Part shown: positions 1 to 5,758 of the stretch, piece after piece
Numbering within the stretch: the first letter of the stretch is position 1
Layout: every line of letters begins with the position of its first letter
From: JAMXLO01 sp041487355
GTDB lineage: Bacteria > Pseudomonadota > Alphaproteobacteria > Acetobacterales > Acetobacteraceae
Length of the DNA stretch: 5,779 nucleotides
Reading direction: 5' to 3'
Assembly: GCA_041487355.1 (NCBI GenBank)
Contig: JBGPND010000292.1
Location: 1-5,779 of the forward strand
Program-made: the position numbers and the translations under genes
The notes under the pieces: model-generated
Told to the model about the DNA's origin: nothing
Seen by the model: only the letters and a program-made list of their open reading frames with translations
Database searches by the model: none

Positions 1-341
1 CCGCGATGGAGCGCGCCGGCTACTGGCTCCGCGACGCCTCGGCCCCGCTCCCGGCAGCTTCGCCCGCCCAGGCCGAAGCACCCCAACCCGTTGTCCTGCA
101 ACCCGCCGCCGCGCGGCCTGACCCCGACCGGGCCGAACCCAGGTTCAGCGACCTCACCGACGCCGAGCAGTATGCCGCGGTCTACCCCGACCGCGCCGCC
201 CGCATCCGGGCCCATGGCGGCCTGCCGATGCGCCTCGATTTTGGCCCGCCCGCCCCCGAAGTCGTCGACGCCCTCGTCAACGACACCAGCCCCATTCTGC
301 GGGCGCTCGACCACCACAAGCACGCCGTGGTGGCGGCCTGA
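1..341 (+). CDS. C-terminal part of an unrecognised protein (5' end outside window)
   Basis: The reading frame is already open at the left edge of the window and ends at a TGA at 339-341, so what is visible is probably the tail of a longer protein. An ATG at position 6 is in frame, but the five bases before it cannot show a ribosome binding site, so the true start is unknown. The visible residues fall into two parts. The first is a roughly 45-residue Ala/Pro-rich stretch that looks like a disordered linker. The second is a better-ordered C-terminal segment containing AEQYAAVYPDRAARIRAHGG and then LDFGPPAPEVVDALV. No signal peptide, membrane helix or catalytic motif is visible. I do not recognise the family; the ordered segment resembles hypothetical proteins of alphaproteobacteria, but that is only an impression. 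Its coding nature is supported by the open frame, amino-acid composition and position before a repeat-filled gap. Confidence 0.55.
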   Translation, partial: AMERAGYWLRDASAPLPAASPAQAEAPQPVVLQPAAARPDPDRAEPRFSDLTDAEQYAAVYPDRAARIRAHGGLPMRLDFGPPAPEVVDALVNDTSPILRALDHHKHAVVAA

Positions 342-457
342 CCCGAAATCTTGGGCAGACGCTGGCGCCCGCTTCCGCCGTCCAGCGCCCGCGACATACA
401 TCCGTGTTCATCTGTGGTTACACCAGCGGGCGTATGGGATTACTCGTTCCCTACTCT

Positions 458-554
458 CGTCATGGCCTCCCCGGACTTGTTCCGGGGATCAGTCCCGGCC
501 ATCACCACCAGCACGGCGCCGTGACGGATGGCCGGGACAAGCCCGGCCATGACG
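458..554. repeat. Pair of inverted palindromic (REP-like) repeat units
   Basis: Two hairpin-forming units face each other. The outer ends are a perfect 10-bp inverted repeat (458-467 against 545-554, cgtcatggcc / ggccatgacg). The left unit contains an 8-bp perfect stem (468-475 with 481-488) around the loop CTTGT. The right unit contains a 9-bp perfect stem (528-536 with 542-550) around ACAAG, the exact complement of the left loop. A further 12-bp pairing joins 492-503 with 527-538, so alternative folds compete. Sequences of this kind, translated into peptides like DGRDKPGHD, are frequent intergenic repeats in alphaproteobacterial genomes. The position between two converging gene ends is typical for REP elements. 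The copy number in this genome cannot be seen from the window. Confidence 0.7.
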
Positions 555-623
555 CGAAAAGCGAGTGCGGACAAAGGATCATTGACCTGGCGGCTGGCAT
601 TACATTTCTCTCCACTCGCAACA

Positions 624-652
624 CCGTCTCATGCCTATAGACCATGAGACGG
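624..652 (-). terminator. Hairpin downstream of the DUF255 gene, possible transcription terminator
   Basis: There is a perfect 10-bp inverted repeat (624-633, ccgtctcatg; 643-652, catgagacgg) with a 9-base loop. It begins 9 bases beyond the stop codon of the minus-strand DUF255 gene, the usual place for a terminator. On that strand the bases after the stem start TGTTG and do not form a proper U-tract, so this is not a canonical intrinsic terminator. It could instead protect the 3' end of the mRNA. It could also act on the opposite strand for transcripts entering from the left, but there too no U-tract follows. Confidence 0.4.
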
Positions 653-661
653 AATCGCTCA

Positions 662-2695
662 CTATGCCCGGACCGACAAGGAAGCTGCCAGCGCCTCGCC
701 ATCGACCATCGGCAGCCCGCAGACGTTGCGGCGGCAGACATAGGCCGCGGCGCCCTCGGTCCCGGCTGACTTGCCGAATGCCGGATGGTCAGCCGGCAGC
801 GCATCCAGGCTCGGGGCGCGCAGCACGACAACCGCCGGGTCCGCCGCGGCAAGCGCCGCCGCCGTCAGCGCCTGTGCCAGCGCATGCAGCGTATCGCCCG
901 CGATCACCACCGTTGCCGCTTCCTCCAGCAGATCCGCCGCCGCGAGCAGCGTCGGCATCGCCGCGAACTGATCCGGATTGCCGGAGAACGCCCGCAGCAG
1001 CGCCTCGGCCCGCTCGCGCCAGCCCGCGTCGCCGGTCAGGTGCCAGAGCCGCGCGAACACTTCTGCCAACACGCCGACACCCGCCGGCGTGGCGTTGTCC
1101 GCGGCCGTGCGCGGGCGCGTCAGCGGCACGTCTGTCGCATCCGCGGCGGTGGTGTAGCACCCGCCCTGGCCGTCGGAGAACGCGGCCAGCGCCGCCTCCG
1201 CCAGACGGATGCCTTGCGCCAGACGCGCCGGCTCGCCGCTCGCCTCGAACAGCGCTAGCGACGCCCGCGCCATGGCGGCCTGATCGTCGAGCAGACCGGC
1301 TGCCGTCACGCGGCCCAACCGCCACGCGTGCTGCACGCGACCATCCGGCACCGACATCTCCGCCAGCACGAAGTCGTGCGCTTCCTCGGCCCGCGCGAGC
1401 CAGTCCGGCCGCGCGAACACGCTGGCTGCGCGCGCCAGAGCGGCGATCGCCAGGCCGTTCCAGTCCGCCAGCACCTTGTCGTCGCGCCCGGGGCGGATGC
1501 GATGCGCGCGCGCGCCGAACAGGATCTGCCGCGAGAGAGCCAACGCGATTTCGTCTTCCGTCGATCCAGGCGGCGTGACGCGGCGCAGGATCGTGTGGCC
1601 CTCCCAGTTGCCGCCTGGCGTCACGTCGTAGGCGCGCTTGAACGGGGTGGCGGCATCGCCGAGCAATCGGTCCACCTCCGCGTCGGTCCAGACATAGAAG
1701 CGACCTTCCTCGCCCTCGCTGTCGGCGTCTTCGGAAGCGGCGAAGGCGGCGCGGCCGTTCGCGCTGGCGGCCGTCATGTCGCGCACCATCCAGCCCACCG
1801 TCTCGGCGGCACGCTCGGCATACAGCGGATCCGGCCGATGCGCGTGCGCCAGAGCCAGCAGCTCCAGCAACTGCGCATTGTCGTACAGCATCTTTTCGAA
1901 ATGCGGCACCAGCCAGATCGCGTCGGTCGAGTACCGGGCAAAGCCGCCGCCGAGATGGTCGTAGATGCCGCCTTGCGACATGCGCTGCAGCATGAGGTGG
2001 AGCGCATCCTGGCCCTCGGCGCGCCCGGTGCGGAACGCGTTCTGCCACAGGAAGCGGAAGATCGGCGGGTTGGGGAATTTTGGCGCACCCTTCAGGCCGC
2101 CCTGCTCCGGGTCGTTCAGTCGCAGCAGCGTCGTGGCGACAGCATCGAGATGCCCCGGCGTGGGCAGCTCGCCGGGATTGGCAGTCGACATCCCGGCCAA
2201 CACGCGGCGCAGCGCGGCGGTGTTGTGCTGCACCATCTCGTGGTCGGTACGCCAGGCCTCCGACACGCCGCGCAGCACCTGGCGGAACGACGGCCTGCCC
2301 CAGCGCGGCTCCGGCGGGAAATACGTGCCGCCCCAGAACGGCGCGCCATCTGGCGCGATGAACATGGTCAGCGGCCAGCCGCCCTGTTCGCCCAGCGCAT
2401 GCAGTGCCGACATATACAGATGGTCGATGTCCGGTCGCTCCTCGCGGTCGACCTTGATGCTGACGAACAGCTCGTTCATCAGCGCCGCCGTCTCCGGATC
2501 CTCGAATGACTCATGCGCCATGACGTGGCACCAGTGGCAGGCTGCATAACCGATCGACAGCAGGATCGGGCGGTTGGTTTCCCGGGCTTCCTCCAGCGCC
2601 GCCGCGCCCCAGGGCCGCCAGTGCACCGGATTGTCCGCGTGCTGCAGCAGGTAGGGCGAGGTCTCGTGGCGGAGCAGATTGGCGGGCTCGGCCAT
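662..2695 (-). CDS. Thioredoxin-domain protein of the DUF255 / YyaL (SSP411) family
   Basis: This 677-residue protein has the full length usual for the family. Residues about 1-165 form the thioredoxin-like DUF255 domain: SPYLLQHADNPVHW near 13-26, the CHWC redox-type motif at 53-56, VDREERPDID at 82-91 and GGWPLT at 105-110. The rest is the helical part resembling six-hairpin glycosidases, with GGIYDHLGGGFARYSTD (242-258), PHFEKMLYDNAQL (264-276), SEDADSEGEEG (321-331), DDKVLADWNG (405-414) and a closing CRRNVC (654-659). No signal peptide is seen, so it is probably cytoplasmic. The biochemical role of the family is not established; a redox or sugar-related activity is inferred only from the folds. 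The start at 2695 is chosen because MAEPANLLRHETSPYLLQHA matches family N-termini and GGGAGAG lies 7 bases upstream. The frame stays open further upstream, but only through a palindromic repeat and the antisense of mnmE. It is divergent from mnmE and appears monocistronic. Confidence 0.95.
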   Translation of the reverse strand: MAEPANLLRHETSPYLLQHADNPVHWRPWGAAALEEARETNRPILLSIGYAACHWCHVMAHESFEDPETAALMNELFVSIKVDREERPDIDHLYMSALHALGEQGGWPLTMFIAPDGAPFWGGTYFPPEPRWGRPSFRQVLRGVSEAWRTDHEMVQHNTAALRRVLAGMSTANPGELPTPGHLDAVATTLLRLNDPEQGGLKGAPKFPNPPIFRFLWQNAFRTGRAEGQDALHLMLQRMSQGGIYDHLGGGFARYSTDAIWLVPHFEKMLYDNAQLLELLALAHAHRPDPLYAERAAETVGWMVRDMTAASANGRAAFAASEDADSEGEEGRFYVWTDAEVDRLLGDAATPFKRAYDVTPGGNWEGHTILRRVTPPGSTEDEIALALSRQILFGARAHRIRPGRDDKVLADWNGLAIAALARAASVFARPDWLARAEEAHDFVLAEMSVPDGRVQHAWRLGRVTAAGLLDDQAAMARASLALFEASGEPARLAQGIRLAEAALAAFSDGQGGCYTTAADATDVPLTRPRTAADNATPAGVGVLAEVFARLWHLTGDAGWRERAEALLRAFSGNPDQFAAMPTLLAAADLLEEAATVVIAGDTLHALAQALTAAALAAADPAVVVLRAPSLDALPADHPAFGKSAGTEGAAAYVCRRNVCGLPMVDGEALAASLSVRA

Positions 2696-2778
2696 GGCAT
2701 TGCTCTCCCGTGGTGCCGGGCTGACATAGGGTCTGTGCGCGGCCAATGATACCGCCGAGCGCAGGCCTTGACTTGTAA

Positions 2779-2862
2779 TCGTCATTGCCGCGCAAGCGGG
2801 AACCCAGGGGTGCAAACATGAGTGCTGATCCCACTGGGTTCCCGCTTGCGCGGCAATGACGA
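2779..2862. repeat. Perfect 29-bp inverted repeat, REPIN-like pair of palindromic units
   Basis: The left arm (2779-2807) and right arm (2834-2862) are exact reverse complements over 29 bases, separated by 26 bases. Each arm also contains a small hairpin of its own: CCGC, GCAA, GCGG (2788-2799) on the left, mirrored on the right. Two inverted copies of a small palindrome with a short spacer is the layout of REP doublets or REPINs. Arm sequences starting CGTCATTGCC and containing GCGGGAACCCAG resemble a dispersed intergenic repeat I know from many proteobacterial genomes, where it is often mistranslated as part of proteins. No RAYT-type transposase is in the window. Here it sits upstream of two genes and not at a 3' end, which is less usual. 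Confidence 0.8.
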
Positions 2863-2872
2863 CAAACGAGTC

Positions 2873-2903
2873 ATCCTGTCCGCGCGACGGTGTGACAGGG
2901 ATC
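2873..2903 (+). promoter_or_regulatory. Small hairpin immediately before the mnmE ribosome binding site
   Basis: A 6-bp perfect stem (cctgtc 2875-2880 with gacagg 2894-2899) encloses a 13-base loop. It can be extended by two or three pairs around a bulged G at 2899-2900. It ends just before the GAGGAGG at 2904-2910, so it could influence ribosome access if it is in the transcript. A stem this short arises often by chance in GC-rich DNA, and no known regulator motif is recognised. Confidence 0.2.
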
Positions 2904-2910
2904 GAGGAGG
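2904..2910 (+). promoter_or_regulatory. Ribosome binding site of mnmE, unusually close to the start
   Basis: GAGGAGG is a near-ideal Shine-Dalgarno sequence, but only one base separates it from the ATG at 2912. Using just its first four bases (GAGG, 2904-2907) gives a 4-base spacing, still shorter than usual. The ATG is nevertheless preferred because the residues straight after it, DTIFAVASGAG, are the conserved MnmE N-terminus and no other in-frame ATG or GTG precedes them sensibly. Confidence 0.5.
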
Positions 2911-2911
2911 C

Positions 2912-4207
2912 ATGGAAGCCGACACCATCTTTGCCGTCGCCTCCGGCGCGGGACAGGCTGCCATCGCGGTGATGCGGCTCAGCGGCCCCACGAGCCGCGC
3001 GGTGCTCGCGACGTTGTGCGGACGCGTGCCTCCGCCGCGCCGCGCATCGCTCCGGCGCCTGCGCGACGCCGACGGAACGGAGCTCGATCAGGCGATGGTG
3101 GTGTGGCTGCCCGGACCCGGCAGCTATACCGGCGAGGACTCTGCCGAACTTTTCCTGCATGGCGGGCGCGCGGTGCTGCACGGGGTCGCCGACGCGTTGG
3201 TCGCGCTCGGCGCCCGGCCGGCAGAAGCGGGAGAATTCACCCGCCGCGCCTTCCTCAACGGCAGGATGGACCTCATCGAAGCCGAGGCGGTGCATGACCT
3301 GATCGCAGCCGAGACGACGGCGCAACGGCGGCAGGCACTTCGGCAACTCGATGGCGCGCTGGGCACGATCTATCGCGGCTGGGCGGACCGGCTGCACGTT
3401 CTGCTGGCCCAGCAGGAGGCGCTGATCGACTTCCCGGACGAGGACCTGCCCCCGGAGGTCGAGGCGGCGGTGCTGCAGGAACTGGCGGCGCTTCAGCGTG
3501 AGGTGGCGGCGCATCTCGATGACGGACGGCGCGGCGAGCGGCTGCGCGAGGGCGTGGTGTTCGCCGTCACCGGACGACCGAATGTCGGAAAATCGTCGCT
3601 GGTGAACGCACTCGCCGAACGGGACGTTGCCATCGTCTCGGCCATGCCGGGGACGACACGCGATGCGCTGGAGGCCCGGGTCGTGCTGGGTGGCGTGCCG
3701 GTCACCCTGGTGGACACCGCGGGGCTACGCGAAAGCACCGATGCGATCGAAGCGGAGGGCGTGCGCCGGGCCCGGGCGCGGGCAGCCGAGGCCGACCTTG
3801 TGGTCGCCGTGACCGAGCCAGGCGAGGTCATTGCCGCGCCCGCGCCGGACGACAGGCCGCGCATGCTGGTCATGAACAAGCTCGACCTCGTCGGTTTGGT
3901 GCCGGAGGGTGCGATCGGCGTCAGTGCGCTGACCGGCGAGGGCCTGGACATGCTGCGCGCGCGGCTTGCCGAAGCGGCGCGATCATTGACCGAATGCGCC
4001 GGGCCGCCGCCCCTCACTCAGGCCCGGCATCGGGCGGCGCTGCGGGAAACGGCGGCTCGGCTCGGCGACGCGGGCATTGCCGAATTGCCGGAGTTGCGGG
4101 CGGAGGATTTGCGTCTGGCGCTACGGGCGCTCGGACGCATCACCGGCAGCGTCGGCGTGGAGGACATCCTCGACACGCTGTTCGCCCGGTTCTGCATCGG
4201 CAAGTAA
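2912..4207 (+). CDS. mnmE: tRNA uridine-5-carboxymethylaminomethyl(34) synthesis GTPase MnmE
   Basis: MnmE (TrmE) is a cytoplasmic GTPase that works with MnmG to add aminomethyl-type groups to the wobble uridine U34 of several tRNAs, using a tetrahydrofolate one-carbon donor. At 431 residues the protein is slightly shorter than the usual roughly 450. The N-terminal folate-binding domain runs to about residue 115 and includes LPGPGSYTGEDSAEL and GEFTRRAFLNGRMDLIEAEA. A helical domain follows and is interrupted by the G domain: P-loop GRPNVGKSS (221-229), PGTTRD (246-251), DTAGLRES (268-275) and NKLD (322-325). The chain ends in the diagnostic FCIGK (427-431), whose cysteine is conserved. All key motifs are intact. 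The gene stands alone: mnmG, which often follows mnmE in alphaproteobacteria, is not downstream. Its last 87 bases overlap the convergent rdgB reading frame. Confidence 0.97.
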   Translation: MEADTIFAVASGAGQAAIAVMRLSGPTSRAVLATLCGRVPPPRRASLRRLRDADGTELDQAMVVWLPGPGSYTGEDSAELFLHGGRAVLHGVADALVALGARPAEAGEFTRRAFLNGRMDLIEAEAVHDLIAAETTAQRRQALRQLDGALGTIYRGWADRLHVLLAQQEALIDFPDEDLPPEVEAAVLQELAALQREVAAHLDDGRRGERLREGVVFAVTGRPNVGKSSLVNALAERDVAIVSAMPGTTRDALEARVVLGGVPVTLVDTAGLRESTDAIEAEGVRRARARAAEADLVVAVTEPGEVIAAPAPDDRPRMLVMNKLDLVGLVPEGAIGVSALTGEGLDMLRARLAEAARSLTECAGPPPLTQARHRAALRETAARLGDAGIAELPELRAEDLRLALRALGRITGSVGVEDILDTLFARFCIGK

Positions 4208-4798
4208 ACATGAGCGCATCATCTGGGCGAATGCCCGTGCCCGATGGCTCGACGCGTGCTTCTCCGCCTTGTCCATCTCCCCGAAGGTCGCCGCGGCTCC
4301 GGCGGGAATGAACATCGGGTCGTAGCCGAAGCCGTGCGTCCCGCGCGGCGGCCAGGTCGTGTGCCCGTCCACGCGGCCGACGAACGTCTCGGTATGGCCG
4401 TCCGCCCAGGCGAGGCACAGCGCGGCGACGAACCAGGCGCGCCGGTCCGTCGCATCGGCGGCTTCACGGTTCACCCGCTGCATCGCGGCGGAAAAATCCT
4501 TCGCCGGACCCGCCCACCGTGCCGATTGCACGCCCGGCGCGCCGTTCAATGCGGCGACGCAGAAGCCGGAATCGTCCGCCAGCGCCGGCAGCCCGCTCTC
4601 CCGCGCCGCGGCGAGCGCCTTAATCCGCGCGTTGCCGCAAAAATCCGGCGCGTTCTCCTCCGGTTCCGGCAGGCCAAGCGATCGGGCGGAAATCACCGCA
4701 ATGTCATGCGGCCGCAGCAGATCGGTGAGCTCCGCGAGCTTGCCAGGATTGTGGCTCGCCAGGACGAGCCGGGCGCCGCGGTCGAGCTTGCGCGCCAT
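4121..4798 (-). CDS. rdgB: RdgB/HAM1 family non-canonical purine NTP pyrophosphatase (XTP/dITP diphosphatase)
   Basis: The enzyme hydrolyses dITP, XTP and ITP to monophosphates plus pyrophosphate, keeping deaminated purines out of DNA and RNA. Family motifs are present in order: SHNPGK (15-20), the acidic/NA motif with E48, N56 and K60, ADDSGF (74-79), GAPGVQSARWAG (87-97), GFGYDP (156-161) and SHR (184-186). The start at 4798 overlaps the rph stop (TAATG), with GAGG four bases upstream, so translation is probably coupled to rph. Homologues usually end around residue 198-200. Here the frame continues for about 27 more residues (199-225), read entirely from the antisense of the mnmE 3' end, with Leu198 encoded opposite the mnmE TAA. 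The catalytic core looks complete. The tail has no recognisable motif and probably arose by loss of a stop codon. Confidence 0.95.
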   Translation of the reverse strand: MARKLDRGARLVLASHNPGKLAELTDLLRPHDIAVISARSLGLPEPEENAPDFCGNARIKALAAARESGLPALADDSGFCVAALNGAPGVQSARWAGPAKDFSAAMQRVNREAADATDRRAWFVAALCLAWADGHTETFVGRVDGHTTWPPRGTHGFGYDPMFIPAGAAATFGEMDKAEKHASSHRARAFAQMMRSCLLADAEPGEQRVEDVLHADAAGDASERP

Positions 4799-5517
4799 TA
4801 CGCCTCGCCGACGGCCTGACGCTGCGCCTCGAACAGCGATGCGACGCCCAGGCGCGCCAGGCCAAGCATGCCGAGGAACTGCGCCTCGCTGAATGCCGTG
4901 CGCTCCGCCGTGCCCTGGATCTCGACGATGCCACCGGAATCGGTCAGCACGAAGTTGGCATCGGCATCAGCGGCGGAGTCCTCCGCGTAGTCCAGATCCA
5001 GCACCGGCTCGCCGCCGGCTATGCCGCAGGAGACCGCCGCCACCTGGCCGATGAGGGGTAACGTCTTGATAACATTCATCCGCAACATGTGGCGGAAGGC
5101 GAGGCTCAGCGCGACCCAGGCGCCGGTTATCGCCGCGCAGCGCGTGCCGCCATCGGCGTTCAGCACATCGCAGTCGAGCGTCACGGTGACCTCGCCCATG
5201 ACGGAACGGTCCACCACCGCGCGCAGCGCGCGGCCGATCAGCCGCTGGATCTCCTGTGTGCGGCCGGATTGCTTGCCGCGTGCCGCCTCGCGTTCGCCGC
5301 GCGTGTGGGTGGCGCGCGGCAGCATGCCGTATTCCGCGGTTACCCAGCCCTGGCCGGAGTTGCGCAGAAACGGTGGCACGCGGCCTTCCACGCTGGCGGC
5401 GCACAGCACCTCGGTGTTGCCCATGCGGATCAGGCATGAGCCCTCGGCGTGACGCGCGAAGCCGGGCGTCAACGAGATCGGGCGCAGTGCGTCGGGGGCT
5501 CGGCCGGATGGTCGCAT
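4798..5517 (-). CDS. rph: Ribonuclease PH (tRNA 3'-end trimming phosphorolytic exoribonuclease)
   Basis: RNase PH removes nucleotides from the 3' trailer of tRNA precursors by phosphorolysis and acts as a hexamer in the cytoplasm. The 239-residue length is normal. Visible family blocks are EGSCLIRMGNTEVLCAASVE (25-44), GWVTAEYGMLPRATHTR (57-73), GKQSGRTQEIQRLIGRALRA (81-100), LDCDVLNADGGTR (114-126), DYAEDSAADAD (176-186) and EIQGTAE (199-205). Arg86, Thr125, Arg126, Asp180 and Asp186 fall at the phosphate-binding and catalytic positions known for bacterial enzymes, so the protein should be active. The ATG at 5517 has AGGAG five bases upstream. It is the first gene of a two-gene unit with rdgB, sharing one base of stop/start (TAATG). 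In many alphaproteobacteria hrcA lies divergently upstream; here mobile-element-like DNA begins about 80 bases upstream. Confidence 0.97.
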   Translation of the reverse strand: MRPSGRAPDALRPISLTPGFARHAEGSCLIRMGNTEVLCAASVEGRVPPFLRNSGQGWVTAEYGMLPRATHTRGEREAARGKQSGRTQEIQRLIGRALRAVVDRSVMGEVTVTLDCDVLNADGGTRCAAITGAWVALSLAFRHMLRMNVIKTLPLIGQVAAVSCGIAGGEPVLDLDYAEDSAADADANFVLTDSGGIVEIQGTAERTAFSEAQFLGMLGLARLGVASLFEAQRQAVGEA

Positions 5518-5705
5518 GGGGGCTCCTGGTGCGGGGGTGCGGGAGCATAGCCTGATGCCGTTCGAGGGGCCATTGACGACGCGCTGCGTCGCGCCACGGT
5601 TAGTTGTGTCCCAGTTCGAATGTCCGCTCAGGGTGGAAGGACTAAACCGCTGTCGCGGTAAGCTCTCGCGGCAGGGGACAGCGGCACAGTAGCGGGATGG
5701 CAGCG

Positions 5706-5751
5706 TCCTGTCTTGGGATGGAGGGGCTTCACAACCTCACCCAGGACAGGA
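5706..5751 (+). promoter_or_regulatory. Hairpin overlapping the ribosome binding site of the last gene
   Basis: Bases 5706-5717 (tcctgtcttggg) pair with 5740-5751 (cccaggacagga) over 12 positions, with one T opposite G. An inner GAGG/CCTC pairing (5721-5724 with 5735-5738) can add to the stem. The right arm contains most of the AGGAG ribosome binding site at 5748-5752, which lies six bases before the ATG at 5759. In RNA the structure would hide the site, a layout seen in mobile-element genes whose expression is kept low. The repeat is seen directly; the regulatory role is inferred. Confidence 0.4.
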
Positions 5752-5758
5752 GCCTCCC

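Larger units (their letters stand above)
342..661. other. Gene-free gap between convergent genes, filled with palindromic repeats
   Basis: These 320 bases lie between the stop of the left-edge gene and the stop of the DUF255 gene, so both genes run into them. Short reading frames here translate the palindromic repeats and have no protein-like character. The visible contents are a short motif at 401-419, the repeat pair at 458-554 and the hairpin at 624-652. Nothing else is recognisable. Parts of the gap (about 400-460 and 556-660) are visibly less GC-rich than the flanking genes, as expected for non-coding DNA. Confidence 0.7.
2696..2911. promoter_or_regulatory. Divergent intergenic region between the DUF255 gene and mnmE
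   Basis: These 216 bases separate two gene starts that point away from each other, so at least one promoter for each should lie here. I could not find a convincing -35/-10 pair on either strand. TTGACT at 2768-2773 has no suitable -10 partner at 16-18 bases. The middle (2779-2862) is taken by a large inverted repeat, which leaves about 80 bases for the DUF255 promoter and about 50 bases next to mnmE. The mnmE promoter therefore must be very close to the gene, partly inside the repeat, or on the far side of it. Confidence 0.5.

Noticed and set aside
404..640. A 78-codon plus-strand frame in the left gap
   Set aside because: It mainly translates the palindromic repeat pair (peptides such as DGRDKPGHD) and has no ribosome binding site or protein-like features.
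631..2549. Long open frames on the plus strand opposite the DUF255 gene (up to about 390 codons)
   Set aside because: They are antisense shadows caused by high GC content, rich in Arg/Ala/Pro with no domain motifs, and lie inside a well-identified gene.
2768..2796. TTGACT at 2768-2773 as the -35 of an mnmE promoter
   Set aside because: No acceptable -10 hexamer occurs 16-18 bases downstream, and that position lies inside the left arm of the inverted repeat.
2822..2911. Upstream extension of mnmE to an ATG at 2822
   Set aside because: The added 30 residues come from the spacer and right arm of the inverted repeat. MnmE proteins begin at the DTIFA segment right after the ATG at 2912.
2696..3514. 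Upstream extension of the DUF255 reading frame to a 950-residue protein
   Set aside because: The extra residues translate the 2779-2862 repeat and the antisense strand of mnmE. The family N-terminus and a good ribosome binding site place the start at 2695.
5544..5572. Possible rph promoter with TATGCT (-10) on the minus strand at 5549-5544
   Set aside because: The hexamer 17 bases upstream (tggccc) matches the -35 consensus poorly, so the pair is no better than chance in this sequence.
5577..5591. Small palindrome cgacgc-gct-gcgtcg upstream of rph as an operator or CIRCE-like element
   Set aside because: The stem is only 6 bp with a 3-base loop and bears no resemblance to CIRCE; such palindromes are frequent in GC-rich DNA.
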